Assembly: GCF_042477335.2 (NCBI RefSeq)
Contig: NC_091247.1
Span: 41,591,501 to 41,655,500 of the forward strand
Direction: 5' to 3'
Source: Ovis canadensis
Taxonomy: Eukaryota; Chordata; Mammalia; Artiodactyla; Bovidae
DNA length: 64,000 nt
Of the stretch, positions 45,770-57,482 are shown piece by piece. The position numbers and the translations under genes are program-made. Below the pieces are notes generated by a model. That model searched no databases. It was not told the DNA's origin and saw only the letters and a program-made list of their open reading frames with translations. The first letter of the stretch is position 1, and every line of letters starts with the position of its first letter.

Positions 45770-47102
45770 CTGCTCTCTTTAATAAAGGAAACTACCTCTG
45801 TCATTCACAACTTGAAGAATCAATTTGGGTCTTTAAAAATACTTATGTGTAAAATCTCAAAGTAGGAAGGGGGTAGACAGTGTTACAAAAGCTAACAGAC
45901 TTTTTGAGACCCCTAACCCTTTCTGGTAGCTGGCTGCACTATAATTACCAAACCACCTGTTTGCTTTTCTCTCTGCAGTAGCACCTATTACAACCTTGAC
46001 TTTCTAAAATGTATTATTATTGAATTTATTAGAGAAGTTCTAAGTTTTCCCAAGCTTAAATAAACCAGGAAAATATTGACATTTTAAGTTACTCATGATG
46101 GACTCTATATAAATATTCATGTCATCTATTTTCCCCTCATCTTGAGTAACAATGACTGTAACTCAGGGTTTCTTTTATAAGGAAAAAAAAAAACAACTAT
46201 AGTGTTTTTTTAACTCCTTCTTTAATTCCTAGATGACAATTTGTGTATATATGGGCATGCCTGTGCACGTAAAAATATAGAACAAGAGAGGAGATGTCAT
46301 AATCCATATATTAATAACAAAATCTCTATAAACTAGAATTCTCAGTAATTTGATTATTTCTTACTTCTTGGAATTTAAATATTTTTAATAAATGGTTGTC
46401 TGTTTATAATAAATAAAGCTATTAATGTCTTAAAATATTGTTCCTAAGTTTCTCATAAAATTTGAAAAGAGTTGGGGTTTTTTTCATCTCTTTGCAAAAC
46501 AGAAAGCATTACCTTTCTTCTAGAAATTGTGTCTGTATTGAAGACAGTGAGAACAAATGGGGTGATCTGGTCAGAGTAAAAAACAATGAAGATAAAAGAT
46601 CAGTAGGGAACTGTATCAGGAGGTAACTGTTTTTAAAAAGTTGGAAAAGAGAAAACCAATATAAATAATTAGAAAAAATTGATCTCAACATCTTGCCAAA
46701 AAAGGGGCTAGCATGAGGAATGATGGCAAGGATCTTTCATTAGTTGAGGTTTGCTTGTTTGCTCATTAATTTTTTGAGGAACATGCATAGAGATGATTTT
46801 AGTACAGTACCAGCATCAAACACTGAGAGAAGTGGAGAGATTAAAGAGAGAGATTATTTTAAGTTTCCAAGTACTGCGAGTTTCCAGAAGGGTCATTCTC
46901 TGCAATAATGGAGAAAAGCCTTAAAATTAAGTGTTACTCCTCAGGAATGCAGTACATCTGACTCTGCCTTGAAATATAACCGAGAGAGAGAGAGAAAAGG
47001 AAAATGATTAAGACCAGAGAGACTGACTCATCCTCTTTGCCTTGTTAGTGAGCATCTGCCATTGATACAGAAGCTTCTGATCAGGCTGGTGAGTTATCAA
47101 CA
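45770..47102. other. Unassigned non-coding sequence
   Basis: AT-rich. A short (GA)n at 46982-46997 is the only pattern. No gene or mobile element is recognised. Confidence 0.5.
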
Positions 47103-47321
47103 CGCATGTTAAGTCACTTTAGTCATGTTCGGCTCTTTGCAACCCTATGCACTGTAGCCAATCAGGCTCCTCCATCCATGGTTTTCTCCAGGCAAGAATA
47201 CTGGAGTAGATTGTCATGCCCTCTTCCAAGGGATCTTCTCCATCCAGGGATCAAATCTGCATTTCATGTTGCCTGCATCAACAGGCGGGTTCTTTAGCAC
47301 TAGCGCCACATGGGAAGCCCA
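47103..47321 (-). mobile_element. Bov-tA SINE
   Basis: Minus orientation, tail from 47107 and head ending in GGGAAGCCC at 47319. Diverged. Confidence 0.92.
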
Positions 47322-48692
47322 TAGGTGGTTAATAGACTTGTTTTTTTCCATATACCCTTGCTAACACACATCACCAGTTCTTGGACTCTAAATTTTGCTA
47401 AGAGGTGTAACCCATCATTCCTATCCCCATCTTCTCACATATTCACTTTTAGATAGTAATTTAAAAGTCTTCGGCGTCTTCTAGCGTTCATTGAAAGAAG
47501 TCCCAGGCTCCTTACCTGGTACTCCCTGCCTTTGCAACTCTCACCACTCCCCAACACAAACCCTTCTGCATTCAAATCAAATGTCTCTGAATTAAATACC
47601 ACCTTCTCATCATCCATAAATTCCTAACTTACTCCTATCTTTCCAATTTTGCCAATCTTGCCAGAGATACCTTTTCTAGATTCCTCTGTAACCTACCATT
47701 CCATATTACATTGAAGATCACCCCACAATTCCACACCACACTAAACAACCCCTCCCCCAAACCCTTGCAGACTAGTGTTTAAACTCCATTTATTAGTTTC
47801 CCTATATCCACGCTTTGATAACACATTTCTCACCTCTGTATCTGGACCTGGATCTGGTCTCTTGGAATGAGCATCCCTAAGACAGAGAGAAAACACAGTG
47901 TAGAATGCTCTGCAAAGCCACATTATATGAATTACTTGTGGGGCTTCCTGCCTCCCTTTTATCCTCATCCTGCAGCCAAGAGAACTGGAACACTGTTCCA
48001 GAAGAGTGACCTAAGTGTTCACATCTGGCTCACCTTCCTTCCAGACTGCAGTGCTGCAAGCCTGGAGCTGTTCAAGGGAATTAAGCAAAAAGACTCTCTG
48101 CTTCTATCCTCTTCCCACCTCCTATTGCCTCCTCCATGTCCCGCTACACGGTTCCAATTTAGACTTGGATCAGTTAACTTGATGGCTTCCCTTATGTCCT
48201 ATAGCAATTAAAAACATAAATAACACCAACACTGTCATCCCTCCTCATGATGAAGGTACGTTTATTTTTCCTTTCAGTAAGAAAAAAAAACAAATTTCAC
48301 ACTTTGGGTTTGTTTACTGGAAAGAATCCAAAGACAGAGCTGTAAGACAGAGGACAGAGTTTGAAATGATGACTTGTCTGTTTATACATGAGTAATCGGC
48401 CAAGCTGCACTGGCGCTGTGGGATGGTGACTTGCAGGTCTGATATTTATTTACGTAATTCACTGAATGTAACAGATTGGAAATATAGCTTGTAAATATTT
48501 AGAAAATATTGTTTCTAAGTATCTGCAGCTTCTTTACAGTGTATCAGGCTATTTATTTTGAAACAGCATCTCTTTTTATTGAGAGGTAAGGTAGATAGCT
48601 GAGCAAAGATGCATGCAGCATGGAACATAATTAATTTTGTGGGGGAGAAAAGAGAGGAGATGGCAGTTAGATGGCAGACAATCAGCCCTCCC
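47322..48692. other. Unassigned non-coding sequence
   Basis: No repeat is recognised. A plus-strand frame at 47867-48211 (114 codons) has no domain that I recognise, and I do not call it a gene. Confidence 0.5.
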
Positions 48693-49103
48693 TCATGGGA
48701 AAGGCTTCTTGAATATGCAGATGAGGATGTTAGCCCTACATGTGCATTTGAACTTTCTAGATAAGGTTGCCTTGATATGATGATGCTTTAGTAGAAGAGG
48801 CACTTGTTTAGGCCCTGATGGCTTGGTAGTAGATTCCAAAAGTGACCACAAAATCTTCCTTTGCCTAAATCCACTTTCTTGAATGCAGGCTTTGCAGTGC
48901 CATCCTTGTATAGGTGGACTTTTCCCCTCTATCAGTCGAATCTGGGCTGCCATGATGACGTGCTTTGACAGAGCCTCTTTGTACTGGTCTTGAACATTTG
49001 CCTCAAAAGGCTCCCACCTTTTGCTCTTACTCTTGAAACTCTGAACATCTGTCATGCAAACAGCCTGGGCTGTCCTGCTAGATGAAGACACATGCCTTGT
49101 CAC
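48693..49103 (-). other. 136-codon open frame in probable old repeat sequence
   Basis: Read on the minus strand, part of this region ('gcagcccagattcgactg' and 'gcactgcaaagcctgcattc') recalls an old interspersed repeat seen in many mammals, which I cannot name. The frame is basic (many Lys and Arg) without a recognisable domain. I consider it chance coding in repeat-derived DNA. Confidence 0.4.
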
Positions 49104-49421
49104 TCCTATTATTATAGGTAATAATCAGGAAACCCCCAGAAGCAGAGCCACATAGCTGACTGAAAGCTGACCCCAGGTGCATAAGCAAGCCTGGCTAAGA
49201 CCAAGAAAACCACCCAGCTGAACATTCAGCCCAAGTCCCAGTCCCACAAAGTATAAGCTAAGTAGACAATTGTTTTGAACCATTTATTTTGCAGCGGTTA
49301 TTTAAGCAGCAAGTGCTAACTGGTTAGTACAAGGTTATGATAATGCAGTAAGTCCCAATCAATGACCAATGTTTGGGTCATATGCATAGAGCAACTTTCT
49401 TTCTATATGAAATCAGCAAGT
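49104..49421. other. Unassigned non-coding sequence
   Basis: Nothing recognised. Confidence 0.5.
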
Positions 49422-49580
49422 CATTTCTTCAACATAAGTTTATTGAGCACCTAATCTAGTTCAGGTACTGTATGTTCAAGGTGCTGGGAACACCATCATG
49501 AACAAGACAGACCAAGCTCCTGCCCTTTTTGAGCTTATATTTTAGTGACTCATAGTGACGAGTAAATATATAATATGATG
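49422..49580 (-). mobile_element. L2 LINE 3' end, old
   Basis: 'tttattgagcacctaatc', 'ggtgctgggaacacc' and 'cctgcccttt' match the reversed 3' end of L2. Confidence 0.7.
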
Positions 49581-49649
49581 TCCACTAGAAAAAAAAAACT
49601 GCTATGAAAATAAAAATAAAACCAGGAAAGGCGACAGTGAATTTGTTGT

Positions 49650-49932
49650 TGTTCTTTATTAACTCAGTGATGTCCAGCTCTTAGCAACCTCATGGACTGC
49701 AGCACACCAGGCTTCCCTGTCCTTCCCCATCTCCTGGAACTTGCTCAAACTCATTTCCATTGAGTTGGTGATGCCATCCAACTATCTCATCCTCTGTCGG
49801 CCCCTTCTTCTCCTGCCTTCCATCTTTCCCAGCATCAGGGTCTTTTTCAATGAGTCAGCTCTTCATAACAGGTGGCCAAAGTATTGCAGCTTCAGCTTCA
49901 GCATCAGTCCTTACAATGAATATTTAGAGCTG
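49650..49932 (-). mobile_element. BovB 3' end fragment (start of a patchwork)
   Basis: Minus-orientation BovB tail without the usual terminal CAGTT repeats, truncated at 'tgaatatttagagctg' (about 49932). Confidence 0.85.
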
Positions 49933-49939
49933 GGCTGAA

Positions 49940-50270
49940 TCTGAATATCCAGATCTGCTGGAGAAGAGATAAGCTACCCACTCCAGTATTCTTGGGCTTC
50001 CATTGTGGCTCAGCTGGTAAAGAATCTGCCTGCAATGTGGAAGACCTGGGTTCAATCCCTGGGTTGGGAAGATCATTTTGCCAACAAAGGTCAAATCATC
50101 AATTCTTCAGCATCCAGCTTTCTTTATAGTCCAACTCACACATACATGCATGACTACTGGTAAAACCATAGCTTTGACTATGTGGACCTTTATTGGCAAG
50201 TGACCTAGGAATCAAGCCGGGTCTCCTGCATTGCAGGCAGATTCTTTTAAAACTGAGCTATTAGTGAGGA
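49940..50270. mobile_element. Scrambled BovB / Bov-tA patchwork
   Basis: At least five pieces follow one another: an internal Bov-tA piece (about 49948-49993), a Bov-tA head (49994-50073), an 18-base plus-strand BovB piece (50075-50092), a minus-strand BovB piece (about 50093-50203), and a minus-strand Bov-tA head piece (about 50204-50262). None has its own ends or target duplication, so serial retrotransposition does not explain the order. Confidence 0.8.
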
Positions 50271-50447
50271 AAGAGCAAACCTATAAATGAAATGAGAAAT
50301 TCTAATTGAAAAAGTTGACACAGAAGAAACAAAGAAATGTATCTAAGGCTTCAGCCTATTCATTCATTCATACTTGCCAAGTAATGAAACATGTCAGGCC
50401 CAGGAAAAGTAAAGGAAGTACATAGAAAAATAAATCATACCCCATCC
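50271..50447. other. Unassigned non-coding sequence
   Basis: Short gap between SINE pieces, nothing recognised. Confidence 0.5.
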
Positions 50448-50562
50448 ATGTGCTCAGTTGCTCGGTTATGGCCAACTCTTTGCAACCCCATGGACTGTAG
50501 CTCACCAGGCTCCTCTGTCCATGGAATTTTCCAGGAAAGAAGACTGGAGTGGGTTCCCACCC
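50448..50562 (-). mobile_element. Bov-tA SINE, partial
   Basis: Only the BovA tail half is present in minus orientation; the tRNA-like head is missing. Confidence 0.88.
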
Positions 50563-51037
50563 GTGAGGATTTCACTATTTAAAGGGGAAAGTAAATAGAG
50601 TTGCTACTAAAATGAAGTGAATACACTACCCACATACACATGCAGGGCCACCTGGCTCAGCTCTCCTTGGAAAACTTGGCACAATGGGTAAGGTGAGAAT
50701 TTTTCCTGTTTTACCCTGGAGAGACTAAGTATATGCCTGTTGGCTTGTTATAACTGTTAGTGATGCCTCCTTTCACTGCAAAATTGTTGGGCTTTGGATG
50801 ATAAATTATGTGGCAATATTACTCCCATGTCCTTTAACAAAGGAAACTGACATACACCTTTGGAGCCAAGAAAGTCTTTGAATTTGTATTACAGAAGTTG
50901 GGGAAATGTTATTCATAGGAAGAGATGTGTGAACTGAAAAAGAGCTCATCTAAACTGGATAAAAACAAGGACTCTACATAGACCTCAGTACTTCTCCTGT
51001 TTGTCCTGTTTTTTACTGAGACTTTTATAGACTTCCT
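50563..51037. other. Unassigned non-coding sequence
   Basis: No gene or element is recognised. Confidence 0.5.
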
Positions 51038-51048
51038 TTAAAAAAAAT

Positions 51049-51866
51049 TGAATCAAGATTTCTGGGAGAAATATCAATAACCTCAGATACGCAGATGACA
51101 TCACCCTTATGGCAGAAAGTGAAGAAGAACGAGAGAGCCTCTTGATGAAAGTGAAAGAGGAGAGTGAAAAAGTTGGCTTAAAATTCAACATTTAGAAAAC
51201 TAAGATCATGGCATCTGTTCCCATCACTTCATGGGAAATAGATGGGGAAACAGTGGAAACAGTGAGAGACTTTATTTCTGGGGGCTCCAAAATCACAGCA
51301 GATGGTGATTGCAGCCATGAAATTAAAAGACGCTTACTCCTTGGAAGGAAAGTTATGACCAACCTAACCAGCATATTAAAAAGCAGAGACATTACTTTGT
51401 TAACAAAGGTCCACCTAGTCAAGGCTATGGTTTTTCCAGTAGTCATGTATGGATGTGAGAGTTGGACTATCAAGAAAGCTGAGCACTGAAGAATTGGTGC
51501 TTTTGAACTGTGATGTTGGAGAAGACTCTTGAGAGTCCCTTGGACTGCAAGGAGATCCAACCAGTCCATCCTAAAGGAAATCAGTCCTGAATATTCATTG
51601 GAAGTACTGATGTTGAAGCTGAAACTCCAACACTTTGGCTACCTGATGCGAAGAGCTGTCTCATTTTAAAACACCCTGATGCTGGGAAAGATTGCAGGCA
51701 GGAGGAGAAGGAGACGACAGAAGATGAGATGGTTGGATGGCATCACTGACTTAATGGACATGAGTTTGGGAAAACTCCTGGAGTTAGTGTTGGACAGGGA
51801 AGCCTGGCATGCTGCGGTTCATGGGGTCGCAAAGATTCGGACACGACTGAACAACTGAACTGAAAC
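51049..51866 (+). mobile_element. BovB LINE, 5'-truncated, with 11-bp target-site duplication
   Basis: An 818-base BovB 3' part. Perfect repeats TTAAAAAAAAT at 51038-51048 and 51867-51877 flank it, and the T/A-rich junction is a typical LINE endonuclease target. YADD is present at 51088-51099, and the frame 51208-51489 carries SWEIDGETVE to YGCESWT. A stop at about 51195 and the missing endonuclease make it dead. Confidence 0.96.
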
Positions 51867-51877
51867 TTAAAAAAAAT

Positions 51878-53054
51878 AGGCTTAATTTGTGAGAGAAGTT
51901 TTACTTACACTCACAGCAAAACTGAGAAAAGTTCAAAGAGATCCCACATACAATCTACACTCACATCCCTGCCCCACCAATAAGCCCAATCTTCTCTACT
52001 ATCAACAGCCTCCTCCAGAGCAGTACATTTGTTGCAAATGATGACCCTATACTGGCACGTCATTATCAATCAAGGACGGGCATAGTCTTTGCCCTTCAAG
52101 AGTTTAAGATCTAGTGTGGGAAGCATCCATTAAAACAAGTAATTGCACAAATAATTTAATAAGAAGGTATGGATTGCCTGGCACAGGGCAGGTGTTCCAA
52201 ACATTTATCCTGCTAATATACATTGAGTAGAATCACCAGACTTAACTAATAAAAATAATGAATGATATTTTACATTAGAGTTTACATTCGCTAGTTTATA
52301 TCAGGGTTCACTTGCGGTATTGTATATTCTGTGGTCTTTAGCAAATGTACAGTGACATATATCCGCTATTAAATTATACAGAACAATTTCACTGGCCTAA
52401 AATCCTCTGTGTTCCACCTAATCTCACCAATCATTGGCTTTTTTTTTTTACTCTTTCCATTTTTTGCCTTTTCCAGCATGTCACAGAGTTGGAATCATAC
52501 AGTATGTAGTACGTAGCCTTTTCAGATTGGCTGCTTTTACTTAGTGATATACATCCAATGTTCCTCCATGTCTTTTCATGGCTTGATAGCTCATTTCTTT
52601 TTAGCATTGGGTTATATTCCATTGTCTACATGTCTACATCATAGTTTATTTATCCAGTCACCTACTGAAGGACATCTTGATTGCTCGTAAGTTTGGGCAA
52701 GTATATATAAGGTGGTAATAAACATCTGAGTGCAAGCTTTGTGTAGGCATAAACTCATTTGTGTGGACATTGCTTATTTTAGTAACTAGCCAGGAGCATG
52801 ACTGCTGGATCATATGTAAGAGTAAGATAAGTTTTGTAAAACAACTGTCACACTGTCTTCTAAAGTAGTTGTATCATTTTCACTCTCACCAGGAATGAAT
52901 GAGAGTTCTTGCTGTTCCCTAGCCTCACCACCGTTTGGGGGTGTTTTTGATTTTGGCCATTCTAATAGGTGTGTAGTGGTATCACATTGATTTTTTAATC
53001 GACAGTTCCCTAGTGACACATGATGTTGAGCATCTTTTCATATGCTTAAAAACA
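51878..53054 (-). mobile_element. Old L1 (L1M-type), 3' UTR to ORF2 end, antisense
   Basis: The order of antisense motifs is that of one old L1: 3' UTR ('tcacagcaaaactgag' at 51914, 'aaaatcctctgtgttccacc' at 52400), 'tggaatcatacagtatgtag' (52490-52509), 'tttcatggcttgatagctca', then 'tattctaataggtgtgtagtg'-like sequence at about 52960. About 190 bases at 52072-52265 are foreign to the L1 order, and I do not identify them. The element is broken at 53054 by a BovB and continues at 54082. Confidence 0.85.
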
Positions 53055-54081
53055 GTTCAGTTCAGTCATTCTGTTATGCCCAACTCTTTGCAACCCCATG
53101 GACTGCAACATGCCAGGCTTCCCTGTCCATCACCAACTCCCGAGCTTGCTCCAACTCATGTCCATCAAGTCGGTGATGCCATCCAACCATCCCACTCTCT
53201 GTCGTCCCCTTCTCCTCCTGCCTTCAATCTTTCGAAGCATCAGGTTATTTTCCAATGAGTCAGTTCTTTGAATCAGGTGGCCAAAGTATTGGAGTTTCAG
53301 CTTCAGCCTCAGTCATTCCAATGAATATTCAGGACTGATTTCCTTTAGGATGGACTGGTTAGATCTCCTTGCAGTCCAAGGACTCTCAAGAATCTTCTCC
53401 AACATCACAGTTAAAAAGCATCAATTCTTTAGCGCTCAGCTTTCTTTATAAACCAACTCTCACATTCATACATGACTACTGGAAAAACCATAACTTTGAC
53501 TAGATGGACCTTTGTCAGCAAAGTAATGTCTCTGCTTTTTAATATGCTATTTAGGTTGGTCATAGCTTTTCTTCCAAGGAGCAAGCGTCTTTTAATTTCA
53601 CGGTGGCAGTCATCATCTGCAGTGATTTTGGAGCCCCAAAAATAAAGTCTCTCACTGTTTCCACTGTTTCCCCATCTATTTGCCATGAGGTAATGGCACC
53701 GGATGTCATGATCTTAGTTTTCTGAATGTTGAATTTTAAGCCAACTTTTTCACCCTCCTCTTTCACTTTCATCAAGAGACTCTTTAGTTCTTCTTTGCTT
53801 TCTGCCATAAGGGTGGTGTCATCTGCATATCTGAGGTTATTGATATTTCTCCTGGCAATCTTGATTCCAGCCTGTGCTTCATCCAGCCCAGGACTTCACA
53901 TGATGTACTCTGCATATAAGTTGAATAAGCAAGGTGACAATATACAGCCTCCTTTCCCAATTTGAAACCAGTCTGTTGTTCCAGGTCCAGTTCCGTTACT
54001 TCTTGACCTGCATACAGATTTCTCAGGAGGCAGCTAAGGTGTCTGGCATTCCCATCTCTTCAAGAATTTTCCACAGTTTCC
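53055..54081 (-). mobile_element. BovB LINE, 5'-truncated, inserted in old L1
   Basis: Minus orientation from the CAGTTCAGTTCAGTCA tail at 53055 to the RT fingers region ('gaattttccacagttt'). YADD is intact at 53819-53830. The C-terminal frame 53686-53429 ends with CESWFIKKAER. The endonuclease is missing. The target duplication is unclear. Confidence 0.94.
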
Positions 54082-54477
54082 ATATATACATACTTGTCAT
54101 CTTTATATCTTCTTTAATGATCTACCTGGTCAAGTCTTTTGCTCATTTGTTAAATCAGATTGCCCATTTTCCTGTTGTTGAGTTATAAGAGTTCTTTCTG
54201 TGTGTTGGATAATTTTTCCTCATCCAGTATTTCTAAGGCAACAATTTTTTCCCGGTCTGTGGCTTGTCTTCTCATTCTCTTGACAGTGTCTTTGCAGAGC
54301 AGATTTTAATTGTAATGAAGTCTAGTTTATCGATTATTTCTTTCATGGATATTTCCTTTGTATTTAATATTCATCATCATATTTATTGTCACCTAGGTTT
54401 TCTACTAGGGTGTCTTCTAGTTTTATAGATTTACATTTAACTCTATAATTCATTTTGAGTTGATTTTGGTAAATGAA
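54082..54477 (-). mobile_element. Old L1 ORF2, antisense, continuation
   Basis: Continues the L1 of 51878: 'ttgttgagttataagagttc' (54174-54193), 'ctgtggcttgtcttctcatt' (54257-54276) and 'aattcattttgagttgattt'. Confidence 0.87.
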
Positions 54478-54562
54478 AGTCAAAGTCACTCAGTCATGTC
54501 TGACTCTCTGTGACCCCATGGACTGTGAAGTCCATGGAATTCTCCAGGCCAGAATACTGGAA
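54478..54562 (-). mobile_element. Bov-tA SINE tail fragment in old L1
   Basis: Short BovA tail in minus orientation ('gactctctgtgaccccatgg'), with the L1 resuming at 'gtctgtgtctaaattcatg'. Confidence 0.85.
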
Positions 54563-56370
54563 GTCTGTGTCTAAATTCATGATTTTTATGTGAATATTCA
54601 GTTCTTCCAGCATCACTTGTTGAAAAGACTGTTTTCTCTATTGTACTGCCTTTGTTCCTTTGTCAAAAATTAGTGGACTTTGTGGATTATTTTCTGGGCT
54701 CTCTATTCTATTCTACTGATTTCCTTGTCAGTTTCTATGCCAGTCATACACCGTCTTGATTATTGTAGCTTGAGAATAATTCTTAAGCTTAAGTCAGGTA
54801 TTGTCAGTTCTCTGATACTGTTCTTTGCCTTTAATATTGAATTGGCTGTTCTGGGTCTTTTGCGTCTCGATATAAACTTTAGAATCAGTCAGTCAGTATC
54901 CACTAAATAAGTTGCTAAGATTTTGATTAGGACCATTTGAATCAACAGACCAAATTATGACAATGTTTAGTCTTCTTTTTCATGAACATGGAATAGCTCT
55001 CTATTTATTTTGTTCTTATTTAATTTCTCTTATTAGAGTGCTGTAGTGTTCTTCATATATATATTATACATAATTTGTTATGTTTATTCTTAAGTATTCA
55101 ATTTTTGGTGCTAATGTAAATGGTACTGTGTTTTAAATTCCACTAATTACTGCTGATATGTAGGAAAGTGACTGAATTTTATATGTTAACCCTGAATCTT
55201 GCAACCTTGCTATAATTGCTTATTAGCCTATCCTTTCAAATACTCTACATAGACAATCATGTCACTTGGGACAAAGATGGTTTTAGTTCTTCTTCTCAGT
55301 CTGTATATCTTTTATTTCCTTTTTCTCCCTTATTATATTAACTGAGACTTTCAGCACAATGTTAAAAAAAGAAGAGGGAAAAAGAAACATCCTTGCCTTA
55401 TTCATGATTTTAGGAGGTGAGTTTCTAGTTTCTTCCCTATTAACTATAAGCTAGGCTTCTTGTAGATGTTCTTTACTGAGTTGAGGAATTTCCTTTTTTT
55501 ATTGCCAAGAATTTTTATCTTAAGTGGGTATTAAATATTGTCAGTTTTTTGTACACTTATTGATGTGATTGTTTGATTTTTCTTTAGCTTGTAGATGTGA
55601 TGCGTTACAATACCTGATTTTCAAATTTTGAACCAGCCTTAAATACCTGGGGTAAATCCTACTTGGTTGTGATGTATAAATATTTGATGCACTGTTGGGG
55701 TTGGTTAGCTAATTTTGTTGAGGAGATTTGTCTGTGTGTTCATGAGCGGTCATGGTTTGTACCCCTTTCTAGTACTGTCTTTGTGTGGTTTGGTATTAAG
55801 TAATGCTGGCCTCATAGAAGGAGTTAAGAAGTGTTTCCTCTATTCCAATCTTTTAAAAATGAAAAAAGAATTGGTATCATTTCTTCCTAAATTTTTGGTA
55901 AAATTCATATGAATCCATGTGGGCCTTGTGTTTTCTGTTTCAGAAGTTTATTAGTTATTGATTGGATTCTGTAATAAATTTAAGACTCTTTAGATTGTCT
56001 ATTTATTATGTGAGTTTTGGCAGGTTATGTTTTTTGAGAAGTTGTTTCATTTCATCTAGGTTATTGAATTTGTGGTTTAAAGTCATTCATAGTGTTCCTT
56101 TATTATCCTTTTGATGTCCATGGTGTCTGTAGGATTCTTTCTTTTATTTCTGATATTAGTAACTTGTGTCTTCTCTACTTCTTAGTTAGCCTGGAAGGAG
56201 GTTTATCAGTTTTATTGATCTTTCAAGGAATCAGCTTTTGGTTTTGTTGGTTTTATCTATGATATATTGTTTTCAATTTCATTGATTTCTACTCTAGTTC
56301 TTACTCTTTCTTTCTTTTACTTACTCTGGATTTAATTTGTTCTTCTTTTTATAGTTGCCTACGGCAAAAG
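54563..56370 (-). mobile_element. Old L1 ORF2 RT region, antisense
   Basis: A long, almost collinear stretch of antisense ORF2: 'tttctgggctctctattcta' at 54691, 'gcaaccttgctataattgct' at 55201, 'aatgctggcctcatagaagg' at 55802 and 'tttatcagttttattgatct' at 56202. There are many stops on the minus strand, as expected for an old copy. Confidence 0.88.
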
Positions 56371-56580
56371 CTGGGGCTTCCCAAGTGGTGCTAGTGGTAA
56401 AGAATCCACCTGTCAATGCAGGAGACATAAGAGATGCGAGTTTTATCCCTGGCTCAGAAAGATCCCACATGCCAACCCACTCCAGTATTCTTGCCTGGAG
56501 AATCCCAAGGATAGTGGGCTATAGTCCATAGAGTCGCGAAGAGTCAGACATGACTGAAATGACTTAGCACACACACATAC
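56371..56580 (+). mobile_element. Bov-tA SINE in old L1
   Basis: Plus orientation, head at 56371 (GGCTTCCCAAGTGG) and tail ending at about 56570. The L1 resumes at AAGGTGGAAGCTAG (56581), of which a decayed copy (about 56358-56370) may be the target duplication. Confidence 0.92.
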
Positions 56581-57175
56581 AAGGTGGAAGCTAGACTGTT
56601 AAATTTAGATCTTTCTTCTTTTCTAGTATGCATTGAATTCAGTGCTATCAATTTACCTCTAAGCACTGCTTTTGCTGAATCCCACAAATTTTTATAAGTA
56701 TTTTCATTTTAATTTAATTCAAAGTACTTTTTAATTTCTCTTTAGATTTGTTTGATCCACGTGTTTTTTAGAAGTGTGTAATTCAATCTTCGTGTATTTT
56801 AGGATTTTATAGCTATCTTTCTGCTATCTGTTTGTTCTATAATTCTTCTATGGTTTGAACAGTCATTGACTGATTTTTATTATTTTAAATTTGTTAAGAT
56901 GTGTTTTATGTCCCAGAATGAGGTCTGTGTTAGCAAATATTCCATTGTGAGCTTGAGAAAAATGTGTATTCTGCTATAGCTGGATGAAGGAATCTAAAAA
57001 TGTCAATTATATACAGTTGATTGATGGTACTGTTGTATTCAACCATGTCCTTATTGATTTTCTGCTTGCTGAATCTGTCCGTTTCTAATGGAGAGCTGTT
57101 AAAGTCTTCAAATGTAATAGTAGATTCATCTATTTCTCTTTGCAGTTCTATCAGTTTTTACATATATTTTGTTCT
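56581..57175 (-). mobile_element. Old L1 ORF2 endonuclease region, antisense
   Basis: 'ctctaagcactgcttttgct' at 56658 and 'gtagattcatctatttctct' at 57120-57139 match the antisense of the L1 endonuclease part of ORF2. Confidence 0.87.
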
Positions 57176-57275
57176 ATATATTCCAGTCTTTTTTTCTCTT
57201 TGCTTTTCAATTCTGAAAAAGGTTTATTGACATACCCTGAGGCTCAAATTTCTTTTTTCTTCAGCTATGTCCATT
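57176..57275 (-). mobile_element. Old L1 ORF1 region, antisense, left part
   Basis: 'gtctttttttctctttgctt' and the following bases match the antisense of ORF1 of L1M elements. The C-terminal part of ORF1 and the spacer to ORF2 are missing, so an internal deletion joins ORF2 to ORF1 here. Confidence 0.7.
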
Positions 57276-57473
57276 CTGGTTCAACAGTAAAGAATCAGCC
57301 TGGTTAGCAGGAGACATGGGTTCAATCCCTGGGTTGGGAAATCCCCTGGAGAAGGAAATGGCAACCTACTCCAGTATTCTTGCCTGGAGAATCCCATGGA
57401 CAGAGGACGCTGGCAGGCTAAAGTCCATGGGTTTGCAAAGAGTAAGACATAACTTAACAACTTAACAACAGCA
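57276..57473 (+). mobile_element. Bov-tA SINE with 9-bp target-site duplication
   Basis: Plus orientation. Repeats ATGTCCATT at 57267-57275 and 57474-57482 delimit it. The head is decayed and its first bases are unusual (CTGGTTCAACAG). Confidence 0.93.
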
Positions 57474-57482
57474 ATGTCCATT

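Noticed and set aside
47867..48211. 114-codon plus-strand frame as a gene
   Set aside because: No domain, no repeat of the pattern elsewhere and no supporting gene signals.
48693..49103. 136-codon minus-strand frame as a gene
   Set aside because: There is no recognised domain, and the DNA looks derived from an old interspersed repeat.
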